A DNA stretch of 23,278 nt from Eubacterium sp. (GCA_017425345.1 JAFOML010000037.1:1-23278), one strand, 5' to 3'. Counted from the first letter of the stretch, positions 14,008-21,818 are shown. The notes: generated by a model not told the origin, from the sequence alone. Numbers and translations are program-made.

Positions 14008-15195
14008 TTAGTAGGAGACGTCCAGGACTACGACCTCGCTGTGTGTGCCGAGACGGATCGGCGGGCCGTAATAGCCGACGCCGGAAGTGACGAGGGACTT
14101 GCAGCCCTTGACCGTCTTGAATCCGTAGGTGTTGGCATAGAATGCCTTGGAGATGAGATTGCCCGGGAAGATCTGTCCGCCGTGCGTGTGTCCGCTCAGG
14201 ACCAGGTCGGCGCCGTTCTTTCTGAGAGCGTCAAAATCCAGCGGTTCGTGTTCCAGTACGATAATCGGCATCGTCACATCGCAGGAGCCGAGCAGCTCAC
14301 TTGCAGTGGCTCTGCGTGTCGCATCCGTTCCGGTGACCATGCCGTCCAGGCGGCCGGCGATCTGAACGCCGTTGACAATGATCATCTTATCATCCAGGAC
14401 GTTGAATCCGCATTTCTTGATAAACTTATCCATCTCCGGGCTGCGGCGCTGCTCCGCGTAATCCGTGATGTTGAATCCGCCGAGCATCTTGGATTCCACA
14501 TCGTGATTGCCGTAAACGATGTAGACACCGTTCTTGCTCTTGAACTGCTTCAGGATATCGATGTATTCCTGCGGATCCTCAATCTCGCTGTAGGCAGCAT
14601 TGAAAATATCGCCTGCGATCAGGATGACATCCGCCTCCTGCTCGTTGATCGTGTTCACCATCTTCTGCATGAGCGAAGGCTTGGAGTTGGCGCCGATGTG
14701 GAGGTCTGCAACCAGAGCGATCTTCATCTCGCCGTGATTGGAAACGATCTTATCGATATTCACCTGATACTGCGTGAACCACAGATGCTGCGCGTTGGCC
14801 TTGCCGTAGATGTTCACGGAAAGGGAAATGAAAATGCAGATCAGCAGGAGCAGAAATGCACCGAGCGGGTTCCTGGCCTTGGGATCCTCGTGGTCGCGGA
14901 AGGGAATCGTGATGATTCGGACGATCTGCAGGATGAACATGATCCCGGTAAAATATACGAAAAAGCCGAGCCAGATATTCCCGTAGTGCAATAAAAGATT
15001 GCGCTGCGCCGTCTCGATCATGGTGTCAGGCAGCAGTACGCCCAGAAGCGGTACCAGTTCCAGCGCAAGGAAAACAAGGTCAAAGAAAAAACGGAAAAAT
15101 TTGATCCGGAAAATATTCTTCAGATGGAAGTCTACCTGCGTCAAAGCATACAGGCACACTAATACGTAAACCCCAATTACGATCATACCATGCAT
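14008..15195 (-). CDS. Membrane-anchored calcineurin-like metallophosphoesterase
   Basis: A 395-residue protein with four N-terminal membrane helices (about 4-18, 36-56, 74-96, 110-128) and a C-terminal phosphoesterase domain. The domain has all metal motifs: DLH (164-166), GDIFN (195-199), GNHD (229-232), His316 in VLEHEPLD and GHTHGGQ (335-341). The arrangement resembles YaeI/YkuE-type enzymes, some of which cleave lipid-linked phosphates such as UDP-diacylglucosamine. The substrate here is unknown. The ATG at 15195 is preceded by AAAGGGG; a second ATG three codons later is possible. It is monocistronic, with a promoter overlapping that of purC on the opposite strand. Confidence 0.9.
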   Translation of the reverse strand: MHGMIVIGVYVLVCLYALTQVDFHLKNIFRIKFFRFFFDLVFLALELVPLLGVLLPDTMIETAQRNLLLHYGNIWLGFFVYFTGIMFILQIVRIITIPFRDHEDPKARNPLGAFLLLLICIFISLSVNIYGKANAQHLWFTQYQVNIDKIVSNHGEMKIALVADLHIGANSKPSLMQKMVNTINEQEADVILIAGDIFNAAYSEIEDPQEYIDILKQFKSKNGVYIVYGNHDVESKMLGGFNITDYAEQRRSPEMDKFIKKCGFNVLDDKMIIVNGVQIAGRLDGMVTGTDATRRATASELLGSCDVTMPIIVLEHEPLDFDALRKNGADLVLSGHTHGGQIFPGNLISKAFYANTYGFKTVKGCKSLVTSGVGYYGPPIRLGTHSEVVVLDVSY

Positions 15196-15226
15196 AATAA
15201 TACCCCTTTACACAATACTACCATTA

Positions 15227-15255
15227 ATTCTACAAAAAAAAGAAGCGGATTTCAA
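15227..15255 (-). promoter_or_regulatory. Promoter of the metallophosphoesterase gene
   Basis: On the minus strand, TTGAAA (-35, 15250-15255) and TAGAAT (-10, 15227-15232) are 17 bases apart. The -35 lies inside the region upstream of the purC -10, so the two promoters overlap. Confidence 0.65.
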
Positions 15256-15273
15256 TGTTTATTCTGTGAATTA

Positions 15274-15282
15274 TGCTATAAT
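15274..15282 (+). promoter_or_regulatory. purC promoter (extended -10)
   Basis: TGC followed by TATAAT (15277-15282) makes an extended -10. No good -35 lies at the right distance; the nearest, TTCAAT at 15251-15256, is 20 bases away. The leader is about 40 bases and no purine riboswitch is visible in it. Confidence 0.65.
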
Positions 15283-15315
15283 AAAGAAACTGCAAAGAAA
15301 GGCCGATACACTTAC

Positions 15316-15322
15316 AAGGAGG
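15316..15322 (+). promoter_or_regulatory. Ribosome binding site fixing the purC start
   Basis: AAGGAGG lies six bases before the ATG at 15329. The frame is open upstream to an ATG at 15266, but that one is located before the -10 box and cannot be the start. Confidence 0.85.
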
Positions 15323-15328
15323 ATTACC

Positions 15329-16198
15329 ATGAAGGAATATACACCTATCAAAGAAGGAAAAGTACGGGAGATCTATGATAACGGCGACAGCCTGATCATG
15401 GTCGCGACGGATCGCATCTCTGCGTTTGACCACATTCTGCAGAACCGTATCACCGGCAAGGGCAAGGTGCTCACACAGATGTCCCGTTTCTGGTTTGACC
15501 TGACCAAGGATATCTGTCCGAACCACATGCTTTCCGTTGACGTGGCGGATATGCCGGAATTCTTCCGCCAGGAGAAGTTTGATGGAAACAGCATGCTCTG
15601 CCGCAAGCTCACGATGATGCCGGTCGAGTGCATCGTGCGCGGTTACATCACCGGAAGCGGCTGGGCAAGCTACCAGAAAGACGGAACGGTCTGCGGGATC
15701 AAACTGCTGGAAGGTCTGAAAGAGTCCGACAAGCTGCCGGAGCCGATCTATACTCCGAGCACCAAGGCAGAGCTTGGCGATCACGATGAGAACATCTCCT
15801 TTGAGAAGAGCATCGATGTGATCGAGAAGATCTTCCCTGGAAAGGGCGAGGAGTATGCGACGAAGCTGCGCGATTTTACGATCGCTCTGTATAAGAAGTG
15901 CGCGGACTATGCGCTCTCCAAGGGAATCATCATCGCGGATACCAAATTTGAGTTCGGACTGGATGAGGATGGAAACGTTATTATCGGTGATGAGATGCTG
16001 ACACCGGACAGCTCCCGTTTCTGGCCGCTGGAAGGCTATGAACCGGGTCATTCGCAGCCGTCCTACGACAAGCAGTTCGTAAGAGACTGGCTGAAAGCGA
16101 ATCCGGACAGCGATTACCTGCTGCCGCAGGACGTGATCGACCGTACGATTGAGAAATACGAGGAAGCTTACACGCTTCTGACCGGAAAAACTCTGTAG
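15329..16198 (+). CDS. purC: Phosphoribosylaminoimidazole-succinocarboxamide synthase (SAICAR synthetase)
   Basis: Joins aspartate to CAIR with ATP to give SAICAR in purine synthesis. The 289 residues show KEGKVREIYD (8-17), TDRISAFD (27-34), ECIVRGYITGSGW (100-112), IIIADTKFEFG and GDEMLTPDSSRFW, all hallmarks of the family. The length of about 290 fits the longer SAICAR synthetase form rather than the 235-residue Escherichia type. No other pur genes are adjacent, which is unusual since purC often lies in a pur cluster. It heads a run of same-strand genes with no terminator before the next one. Confidence 0.97.
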   Translation: MKEYTPIKEGKVREIYDNGDSLIMVATDRISAFDHILQNRITGKGKVLTQMSRFWFDLTKDICPNHMLSVDVADMPEFFRQEKFDGNSMLCRKLTMMPVECIVRGYITGSGWASYQKDGTVCGIKLLEGLKESDKLPEPIYTPSTKAELGDHDENISFEKSIDVIEKIFPGKGEEYATKLRDFTIALYKKCADYALSKGIIIADTKFEFGLDEDGNVIIGDEMLTPDSSRFWPLEGYEPGHSQPSYDKQFVRDWLKANPDSDYLLPQDVIDRTIEKYEEAYTLLTGKTL

Positions 16199-16228
16199 GC
16201 GGACGAAGTAGATGAAGGAAGAACAAGT

Positions 16229-17104
16229 ATGAATCGATATGAACTGGAACATGTAGAGATCCCGATGCAGTTCTACCGGAGCTGCCGGGAGCTGATGAGC
16301 TCGCTGGAACGTGAAGGCGCCGGCAGTCTGGCCCGTCTGTACGGACAGATCGGGGAATTTGCTCTGGAAGAGTTTGACGCCGGGCTTCTGGAGACAGAAG
16401 GCGCGCAGCGCATTTACCGGGCATTTGTGCCGGGCGCTTCGATGCCGGCGGAGTGCGTGATTTTGTACATGATCTATACGGAAGACTATGAACCGCAGCG
16501 CTTCCTGACCGTAGAGATCTCCCCGGAAGGAGGGCACGAGCTCTTCGGATGGGACGAGCACCTGGGCTATATGTCGTACGGCAGATTTGACGGCCGGAAT
16601 GAGCGCAGAACGCTTGAGAATGTTCTGGAACAGCTCTCGGCGCCGGAGGAGAAGATGGATGCGGGTCGCTTCGGGCAGATGCGGGAGCTCCTGCAGCAGT
16701 TTGAGCTGCCCTTCTATGAGGACGAGGTCACGGACTATATTCAGATGTTTGATGTGATTGGAGAACTCATTGAAGAGGTTCTGACGGTGCCGGAGCGTGT
16801 CGCCACCTTTGCGGCAATGTCGCAGATCATGAAGGATGGCTCGATCGTCACGGCAAGAGACAAGATGCGCGCGATGTATGACCGGATGGATCATTTCCCC
16901 GCTTCCTGCGGTAAAATGGACCGCAAGGCCAAGCTGTTCTTCGGGTTCAGCGTTTACGCAGCGCATAATGTCATTTCGGAAAACGACGGAAAGAAGCACC
17001 ATCTCTTTGGAATCGCGGAATTTGAATCCGCAGAGTATATCAAGTACCGGATGGAGGAGTACTGGTCGATGGATCCGTACATGTTTTCCTTCGCTTTTAA
17101 CTAG
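16229..17104 (+). CDS. Unrecognised 291-residue acidic protein
   Basis: I do not recognise this family. The protein is soluble, acidic and rich in Glu, Met and aromatic residues, with no signal peptide or membrane helix. The middle (about 85-125) looks like beta strands around a Gly-rich turn (EGGHELFGWDEHLGYMSYG). The rest looks helical, with two long helical stretches near 130-165 and 170-200. A basic, Cys-containing HFPASCGKMDRKAK lies near 222-236. A purine-rich GGAAG lies about ten bases before the ATG. It begins 30 bases after purC and is followed after 14 bases by another unknown gene, so it is probably in the same operon. Confidence 0.72.
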   Translation: MNRYELEHVEIPMQFYRSCRELMSSLEREGAGSLARLYGQIGEFALEEFDAGLLETEGAQRIYRAFVPGASMPAECVILYMIYTEDYEPQRFLTVEISPEGGHELFGWDEHLGYMSYGRFDGRNERRTLENVLEQLSAPEEKMDAGRFGQMRELLQQFELPFYEDEVTDYIQMFDVIGELIEEVLTVPERVATFAAMSQIMKDGSIVTARDKMRAMYDRMDHFPASCGKMDRKAKLFFGFSVYAAHNVISENDGKKHHLFGIAEFESAEYIKYRMEEYWSMDPYMFSFAFN

Positions 17105-17118
17105 GAGTAACGCGCATT

Positions 17119-17622
17119 ATGATAAAGAAAAGTCAGAAGATAACCAGAGCTGCGTTTGAAGGCGCGCAGCTCGCGTGGAGTGACACGGAGTCTGTCATTG
17201 TGAAAGATCTGTCCGGGAAGCCGATCGAGATCCGGGTCCGCGCAGGCATGCCGCTGACGGACATCTTTGAGATGGTCGTGGAGACGGCGGTGGCCCAGAC
17301 TTCAGAAGGACATTATACGGCGCTGTTCGGAGACATGATCATGGCGCAGGCGATCATCGACATTATGACCGACCTGCCTCTGCTGGATGATCCGGAGCAG
17401 ATGGATATCGACCAGTGTTATGAGCTGGTATTCGGGTACGATGGGATCGTCAATTCACTCGACCCGGCCGGTCCGGCGAGTCATCTGATCCAGAAGATCC
17501 GCGCCTATACAGCTGATTTTGCGGAACGCCTGATGATGAATCCGGATGCTTTTGATATGGAGGAAGATGATTTTGGGGACATCATGGACCTGGATGATCT
17601 TCGGAAGATGAGGAAGAACTGA
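17119..17622 (+). CDS. Unrecognised 167-residue acidic protein
   Basis: No family is recognised. The N-terminus is basic (first 10 residues), followed by an amphipathic middle (GMPLTDIFEMVVETAVAQ at 43-60). The tail is very acidic and Met/Asp-rich (about 140-160). There are no membrane helices. A GGAG lies eleven bases before the ATG, a long spacing, so translation may depend on the upstream gene. The stop is followed one base later by the ATG of the MEMO-AMMECR1 fusion, which strongly suggests translational coupling and a shared pathway. A phage tail-chaperone-like resemblance was considered, but no phage genes are near. Confidence 0.72.
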   Translation: MIKKSQKITRAAFEGAQLAWSDTESVIVKDLSGKPIEIRVRAGMPLTDIFEMVVETAVAQTSEGHYTALFGDMIMAQAIIDIMTDLPLLDDPEQMDIDQCYELVFGYDGIVNSLDPAGPASHLIQKIRAYTADFAERLMMNPDAFDMEEDDFGDIMDLDDLRKMRKN

Positions 17623-17623
17623 C

Positions 17624-19027
17624 ATGGCGATCTTAGCTGGATATATGGTGCCGCATCCTCCGATGATTCTGCCGCAGGTGGGCCGCGGAGCGGAAGCGGA
17701 CATTCAGACGACCATCGATGCATACCGGAGCGTAGCGGCCGAGATCGCGGATCTCGAACCGGAGACGATCATCGTATCGTCCCCGCATACGGTCATGTAT
17801 CAGGATTACAACCACATCAGCCCGGGTCACGGCGCTTACGGCGATATGAGCCGGTTCGGCGCGCCTGGACTTTCCCTGCAGGTCGCCTACGATGAGGAAG
17901 TGCGCCGGAAGGTGTGCAGCGATGCGGAGAAAGCCGGGCTCAGAGCCGGGACTGCCGGCGAGCGGGAGCGGCATCTGGATCACGGGACATTCATACCGCT
18001 CTGGTTTGTCGAACAGGCGTATCGGGAACGCAAAAAGGATGTATCGTACAAAGTCTTGCGCGTCGGCCTCTCCGGCCTCAGCCTGCTCGATCACTATGCG
18101 CTTGGAATCCTTCTTGCGAAGGCGGTAAACGACCTGGGACGCCGCGCGGTGTTCATCGCGAGCGGAGACCTTTCCCACTATCTGAAGGAGGAAGGCCCCT
18201 ATGGCTTCCGCGAGGAAGGACCTGTTTATGATGAGCGCATCATGAAGACCATGGGCACAGGAAACTTTGGAGAACTGTTTGATTACAGCCCGGATTTCTG
18301 TGAAATGGCGGGCGAGTGCGGACACCGGTCCTTTACGATTATGGCAGGCGCGTTTGACTGCACGGCAGTGCGCACACATGTCTACTCGCACGAGGATGTG
18401 ACCGGCGTCGGATACGGAATCATTTCCGTGTACCCGGAAGGATACGATGCCTCTCGGAACTTCGGGGAGCAGTATGTGGAACGCCATGACGCTTACCTGG
18501 CAGAGAGAAAGGCGAACGAGGATGCTTACGTGCAGCTCGCCAGAAAGACGGTGGAGACTTATGTAAAGGAAGGCCCGGAAGCATCCGTTGAGATGGACGT
18601 GCCGCAGGAGATGAAGGACCGGAAGGCCGGCGTATTCGTTTCCCTGCACATCGACGGACAGCTCAGAGGGTGTATCGGAACGATCGAGGGAGTACGCGAG
18701 AATATCGCGGCGGAGATCATCGGCAACGCAGTCAGCGCCTGTGCGCGTGACCCGCGTTTCAGTCCTGTCACGGAAGCGGAGCTTCCATTCCTGGAGTACA
18801 GCGTGGATGTGCTTGGGGAGACAGAACCGGTTTCTGATCCGTCAGAGCTGGATGTGAAACGGTATGGCGTAATCGTGACAAACGGAGCCAGACGAGGGCT
18901 TCTGCTTCCAAATCTGGACGGTGTCCGGGATGTGGAGCAGCAGATCGCGATCGCCAGACAGAAAGCCGGGATCCGGGAATCGGAGCCGGTGCAGCTTGAG
19001 CGGTTTGAAGTCGTTCGGCATTATTAG
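17624..19027 (+). CDS. MEMO (class III extradiol dioxygenase-like) and AMMECR1 fusion, AmmeMemoRadiSam system
   Basis: A 467-residue two-domain protein. Residues 1-275 form a LigB/MEMO-like fold, with metal-type residues at His11 (VPHPPM), His55 (SSPH), His120 (LDHGTF) and His185 (GDLSH). Residues 290-467 are an AMMECR1 domain with its conserved LRGCIGTIEG (347-356) and the ACARDPRF segment. These two domains, with a radical SAM enzyme, form the conserved but functionally unsolved AmmeMemoRadiSam set; here the A and B parts are fused and the radical SAM gene follows. A modification of RNA, protein or a small metabolite has been suggested for such sets, but none is shown. Translation is coupled to the unknown gene one base upstream. 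Confidence 0.92.
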   Translation: MAILAGYMVPHPPMILPQVGRGAEADIQTTIDAYRSVAAEIADLEPETIIVSSPHTVMYQDYNHISPGHGAYGDMSRFGAPGLSLQVAYDEEVRRKVCSDAEKAGLRAGTAGERERHLDHGTFIPLWFVEQAYRERKKDVSYKVLRVGLSGLSLLDHYALGILLAKAVNDLGRRAVFIASGDLSHYLKEEGPYGFREEGPVYDERIMKTMGTGNFGELFDYSPDFCEMAGECGHRSFTIMAGAFDCTAVRTHVYSHEDVTGVGYGIISVYPEGYDASRNFGEQYVERHDAYLAERKANEDAYVQLARKTVETYVKEGPEASVEMDVPQEMKDRKAGVFVSLHIDGQLRGCIGTIEGVRENIAAEIIGNAVSACARDPRFSPVTEAELPFLEYSVDVLGETEPVSDPSELDVKRYGVIVTNGARRGLLLPNLDGVRDVEQQIAIARQKAGIRESEPVQLERFEVVRHY

Positions 19028-19036
19028 AGAATCGCT

Positions 19037-19060
19037 GCCCCGGCTCGACTGAGCCGGGGC
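19037..19060 (+). terminator. Strong hairpin with U-rich tail inside the AmmeMemoRadiSam operon
   Basis: GCCCCGGCTC (19037-19046) pairs perfectly with GAGCCGGGGC (19051-19060) around the tetraloop GACT, followed by GTTTGTTT. It looks like an intrinsic terminator but lies only 28 bases before the radical SAM gene, with no room for a new promoter. It may act as an attenuator or a partial terminator. Confidence 0.7.
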
Positions 19061-19088
19061 GTTTGTTTACAGCAAAGCAGGAGGGGAT

Positions 19089-19910
19089 ATGCGCTGTAGG
19101 ATTTGTGCAAGAGGATGCGAGCTTGCGGAGGGAGCCCTGGGGTTTTGCGGCGCCCGCAGACGCGCTGGAGACCGCACGGTTCCCGAAAACTATGGAAGGA
19201 TCACATCGCTGGCCCTCGATCCGATCGAGAAGAAGCCGCTGGCCATGTACGAACCTGGCGCGATGATCCTTTCCGTCGGATCGTACGGGTGCAACCTGGA
19301 CTGTCCGTTCTGTCAGAACCATTCGATTTCCAGGGCGCGCGCGGAGCATGTCCGCTGGGAGGAAATCCGGCCGGAGGAGCTCTGCAGGATCGCGGAACAC
19401 TATCGAAGCGCAGGAAACATCGGTGTCGCATTCACGTATAACGAGCCGCTGATCAGCTTTGAGTATATGATGGATACGGCTGCACTTCTGCACGAGGCGG
19501 GCATGAAAAGCGTACTGGTTTCAAACGGCAGCGTTTCGGAGGACATCGCGCGGGAGGTTATTCCTGAGACCGATGCAATGAATATCGATCTCAAGTGCTT
19601 TTCGGAAGAAGGGTACCGGCGGCTTGGCGGAGATCTTTCGCAGGTGAAAACGTTCCTTGAGCTGGCAGCCTGCTCGGAGACACATCTGGAGATCACGACG
19701 CTGATCGTGCCGGGCCTCAGCGACAGTCCAGACGCGATGGAGCAGGAAGCAACCTGGATCGCGTCTCTGGATCCGAAGATCCCGCTGCATGTGACACGCT
19801 ACTTCCCGCGGTACCGGGCAGAGGAACCGGCCACGGACGTGCAGCTCGTGTATCGCCTCGCAGATGTGGCGCGCCGTTTTTTGGAGAACGTGTTTGTTGG
19901 AAATTGCTGA
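19089..19910 (+). CDS. AmmeMemoRadiSam-system radical SAM enzyme
   Basis: A 273-residue radical SAM protein. The cluster motif is GCNLDCPFCQN with Cys68, Cys72 and Cys75 (CxxxCxxC), and the SAM-binding region is in the FTYNEPLISFE stretch. An N-terminal set of four Cys (3, 6, 10, 20 in MRCRICARGC and GFCGARR) resembles the extra metal-binding head of this family and of pyruvate formate-lyase activase relatives. Placement directly after the MEMO-AMMECR1 fusion matches the known system. The substrate is unknown. AGGAGG lies four bases before the ATG. The protein is slightly short (usual about 330), so the N- or C-terminal part may be minimal. Confidence 0.92.
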   Translation: MRCRICARGCELAEGALGFCGARRRAGDRTVPENYGRITSLALDPIEKKPLAMYEPGAMILSVGSYGCNLDCPFCQNHSISRARAEHVRWEEIRPEELCRIAEHYRSAGNIGVAFTYNEPLISFEYMMDTAALLHEAGMKSVLVSNGSVSEDIAREVIPETDAMNIDLKCFSEEGYRRLGGDLSQVKTFLELAACSETHLEITTLIVPGLSDSPDAMEQEATWIASLDPKIPLHVTRYFPRYRAEEPATDVQLVYRLADVARRFLENVFVGNC

Positions 19911-19920
19911 TTTTTACCGT

Positions 19921-19949
19921 TTGTCTTCTCTCCGCATATTTGTTATAAT
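19921..19949 (+). promoter_or_regulatory. Promoter of the Rrf2 regulator gene
   Basis: TTGTCT (19921-19926) and TATAAT (19944-19949) are 17 bases apart, with TGT just before the -10. The promoter lies 11 bases after the preceding stop codon. Confidence 0.82.
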
Positions 19950-20000
19950 GAGGGGAAATAAGAGGATGATTAAGAATGAAAATGAAAGAAGGTTAGTCCC

Positions 20001-20429
20001 ATGGCACTTAGAATCTCGACGAGAGGAAGATATGCACTCCGGGTCATGATCGATCTGGCCGAACACAACACCGGCGCATATATTCCGCTGAAGGAAATTG
20101 CAGGACGTCAGGATATTTCGGAGAAGTATCTGGAAGGTATCATCGTGACATTTTCCAAGGCTGGTTATCTGATCGGACAGCGAGGGAAAGGCGGCGGCTA
20201 TCGGCTGGCGAGGGAACCGGAACAGTATACCGTCGGCGAGGTGCTTCGTCTCGTAGAAGGGGATCTGGCTCCTGTCGCTTGTCTTGCGCAGGAGATCAAT
20301 ACCTGCCCGCATCGGGAAGAATGCAGGACGATTGACATGTGGGAGCGCTTTAAGCAGGTCACGGACTCTTTCTTCGATGGAATCACCCTGTCAGATCTGT
20401 GTCAAATGCCGGAGGCGCTGGCAGAATAG
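20001..20429 (+). CDS. Rrf2-family transcriptional regulator, putative Fe-S type
   Basis: A 142-residue winged helix-turn-helix regulator. The start LRISTRGRYALRVMIDLA is the standard Rrf2 opening. The DNA-binding part includes the ISEKYLEGIIVTFSKAGYL helices and the RGKGGGYRLAREP wing. Three cysteines, Cys94, Cys102 and Cys108, are spaced seven and five residues apart and form a cluster-binding segment like that of IscR and NsrR. It is therefore likely to sense Fe-S, redox or NO; the exact signal is unknown. AGAAGG lies eight bases before the ATG. No isc, suf, nif or cys genes are near; it is monocistronic, unlike the usual IscR arrangement. Confidence 0.9.
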   Translation: MALRISTRGRYALRVMIDLAEHNTGAYIPLKEIAGRQDISEKYLEGIIVTFSKAGYLIGQRGKGGGYRLAREPEQYTVGEVLRLVEGDLAPVACLAQEINTCPHREECRTIDMWERFKQVTDSFFDGITLSDLCQMPEALAE

Positions 20430-20449
20430 CAGTTTGGATATGTGCAAAG

Positions 20450-20476
20450 AAAAAGGAGGCCGCAGCCTCCTTTTTT
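20450..20476. terminator. Bidirectional terminator between the Rrf2 gene and gap
   Basis: GGAGGC (20455-20460) pairs with GCCTCC (20465-20470) around CGCA. It is flanked by AAAAA and TTTTTT, giving a U-tract in both directions between two convergent genes. Confidence 0.9.
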
Positions 20477-20493
20477 AGTACTTTCTGTATCGA

Positions 20494-21498
20494 TTACAGG
20501 GTAGCCATGTAGTTCAGGGTCTTAACGAGCTGGCTTACATAGCTGTTCTCATTGTCATACCAGGATACGACTCTGACGAGCTTGGTGCCGTCGCCATTGT
20601 CCATGATCATGGTCTGTGTTGCGTCGAACAGGGAGCCGTAAGACATGCCGATGGTATCGCTGGAAACGATCTCATCCTCTGTGTATCCGAAGGAATCGTT
20701 TGCAGCGGCCTTCATTGCAGCATTGATGCTGTCAACTGTGACGTCACCCTTAACAACTGCTTCCAGAATGGTGACAGAGCCGGTAGCAGTCGGAACTCTC
20801 ATTGCGGATCCGGTCATCTTGCCGTCCAGTTCCGGAATAACCATACCGATTGCCTTAGCAGCGCCGGAGGAGCTCGGTACGATGTTTACAGCAGCAGCTC
20901 TGCTGCGGCGGAAGTTGCCCTTTCTCTGCGGTCCATCCAGGATCATCTGGTCGCCTGTGTAAGCGTGGATCGTGGACATCAGTCCGCTGGAGATCGGAGC
21001 CAGGTCGTTCAGAGCCTTAGCCATCGGCGCCAGGCAGTTGGTGGTGCAGGAAGCGCCGGATACGATGGTATCCTCTGCCTTAAGAGAGTCGTGGTTGGTA
21101 TTGAATACAATCGTCGGAATGTTGCCCGCAGGAGCAGAGATCAGAACTCTCTTGGCGCCGGCGTCGATGTGAGCCTGTGCCTTTTCCTTGGATGTGTAGA
21201 ATCCGGTGCATTCCAGAACGATGTCTACGCCCAGCTCTCCCCAAGGAAGGTTCTTAGCATCCGGCTCTGCGTAGATGCGGATCTGGTTTCCGTCTACGGT
21301 GATGGAATTCTCATCGTTCTCTACAGTATGGCCATGGAATCCGCCCTGTACGGAATCGTACTTCAGCAGATATGCGAGCATGTCCGGGCTGGTCAGGTCG
21401 TTGATTGCTACAACCTCAAAATCCTCGTCGTCAAACACCTGACGGAAGGTCAGTCTTCCAATGCGGCCAAATCCGTTAATCGCTAACTTAATGCTCAT
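20494..21498 (-). CDS. gap: Glyceraldehyde-3-phosphate dehydrogenase
   Basis: Oxidises and phosphorylates glyceraldehyde-3-phosphate to 1,3-bisphosphoglycerate with NAD+ in glycolysis. The 334-residue protein has NGFGRIGR (8-15), Asp34 after INDL (typical of NAD preference), the active-site SCTTNCLAP with Cys151, His178 in the IHAYTGDQ stretch, and WYDNENSYV near the C-terminus. The start at 21498 is set by AAAGGAGG eight bases upstream; an in-frame extension to 21576 adds 26 unlikely residues before this site. Other glycolysis genes (pgk, tpi) are not adjacent, though pgi is also in this window. The gene is monocistronic, with a promoter about 230 bases upstream and a folded leader. Confidence 0.97.
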   Translation of the reverse strand: MSIKLAINGFGRIGRLTFRQVFDDEDFEVVAINDLTSPDMLAYLLKYDSVQGGFHGHTVENDENSITVDGNQIRIYAEPDAKNLPWGELGVDIVLECTGFYTSKEKAQAHIDAGAKRVLISAPAGNIPTIVFNTNHDSLKAEDTIVSGASCTTNCLAPMAKALNDLAPISSGLMSTIHAYTGDQMILDGPQRKGNFRRSRAAAVNIVPSSSGAAKAIGMVIPELDGKMTGSAMRVPTATGSVTILEAVVKGDVTVDSINAAMKAAANDSFGYTEDEIVSSDTIGMSYGSLFDATQTMIMDNGDGTKLVRVVSWYDNENSYVSQLVKTLNYMATL

Positions 21499-21506
21499 GT
21501 AATAAT

Positions 21507-21514
21507 CCTCCTTT
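21507..21514 (-). promoter_or_regulatory. Ribosome binding site fixing the gap start
   Basis: On the minus strand AAAGGAGG lies eight bases before the ATG at 21498. This makes the longer in-frame start at 21576 unlikely. Confidence 0.9.
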
Positions 21515-21536
21515 AAATCTGTGAGATACTTCTTTC

Positions 21537-21621
21537 TGTCAGGCTCAGCCGTCATGAGCGAAAGCGGGTCTGACATTAATATTTCCGCTGCTGCGATGCT
21601 CCAAAAGGAAAATGCGGCAGC
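21537..21621 (-). other. Folded leader of the gap mRNA
   Basis: Two hairpins are possible. One joins TGTCAG (21537-21542) with CTGACA (21570-21575), with an inner GCTCA/TGAGC stem (21543-21547 and 21555-21559) and a ten-base bulge. The other pairs GCTGCTGC-like bases 21587-21594 with 21614-21621, with one G-U pair and a small inner TCC/GGA stem. The gap between gap and the next gene is 369 bases (21499-21867). It holds this leader, the gap promoter and the divergent promoter, with no other gene seen. Confidence 0.45.
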
Positions 21622-21724
21622 AGATACTGCATGCTCATTCCTCGCCTTAACTCTACTTTCTCAACACTGGCCTGAACGGAACGGGCAACAGATAATTACG
21701 CATATAGAACTTTTTCAGATTCTT

Positions 21725-21752
21725 ATTATACCATCTTTCTGTGAACAAACAA
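21725..21752 (-). promoter_or_regulatory. gap promoter
   Basis: On the minus strand, TTGTTT (-35, 21747-21752) and TATAAT (-10, 21725-21730) are 16 bases apart. The transcript would have a leader of about 220 bases. The surrounding DNA is AT-rich. Confidence 0.72.
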
Positions 21753-21809
21753 TAGAGAATTGTTATTTTTTTGTTTTATTCACCGAATGCGGATTTGGCT
21801 CGGGTTTTG

Positions 21810-21818
21810 TGCTATAAT
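21810..21818 (+). promoter_or_regulatory. Promoter of the flavin split-barrel gene (extended -10)
   Basis: TGC followed by TATAAT (21813-21818), preceded by a T-rich TTTTG. No good -35 lies at the usual distance; TTGGCT at 21795-21800 is only 12 bases away. Confidence 0.65.

Noticed and set aside
15196..15328. Purine riboswitch in front of purC
   Set aside because: The transcript leader after the -10 at 15277-15282 is only about 40 bases, too short for a purine aptamer, and no three-stem fold is visible.
15230..17002. Long minus-strand open frame (590 codons) opposite purC and the next gene
   Set aside because: It spans two plus-strand genes and their gap, and purC is certain. The translation is rich in Arg, His and Leu, typical of a non-coding antisense frame.
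17119..17622. Phage origin for the 167-residue unknown protein
   Set aside because: The acidic amphipathic composition recalls tail-assembly chaperones, but no phage gene, integrase or att site is nearby, and the gene is coupled to a cellular operon.
21499..21576. N-terminal extension of gap
   Set aside because: A ribosome site lies directly before the canonical start [11 protein letters not shown], and the extra residues do not match any GAPDH.
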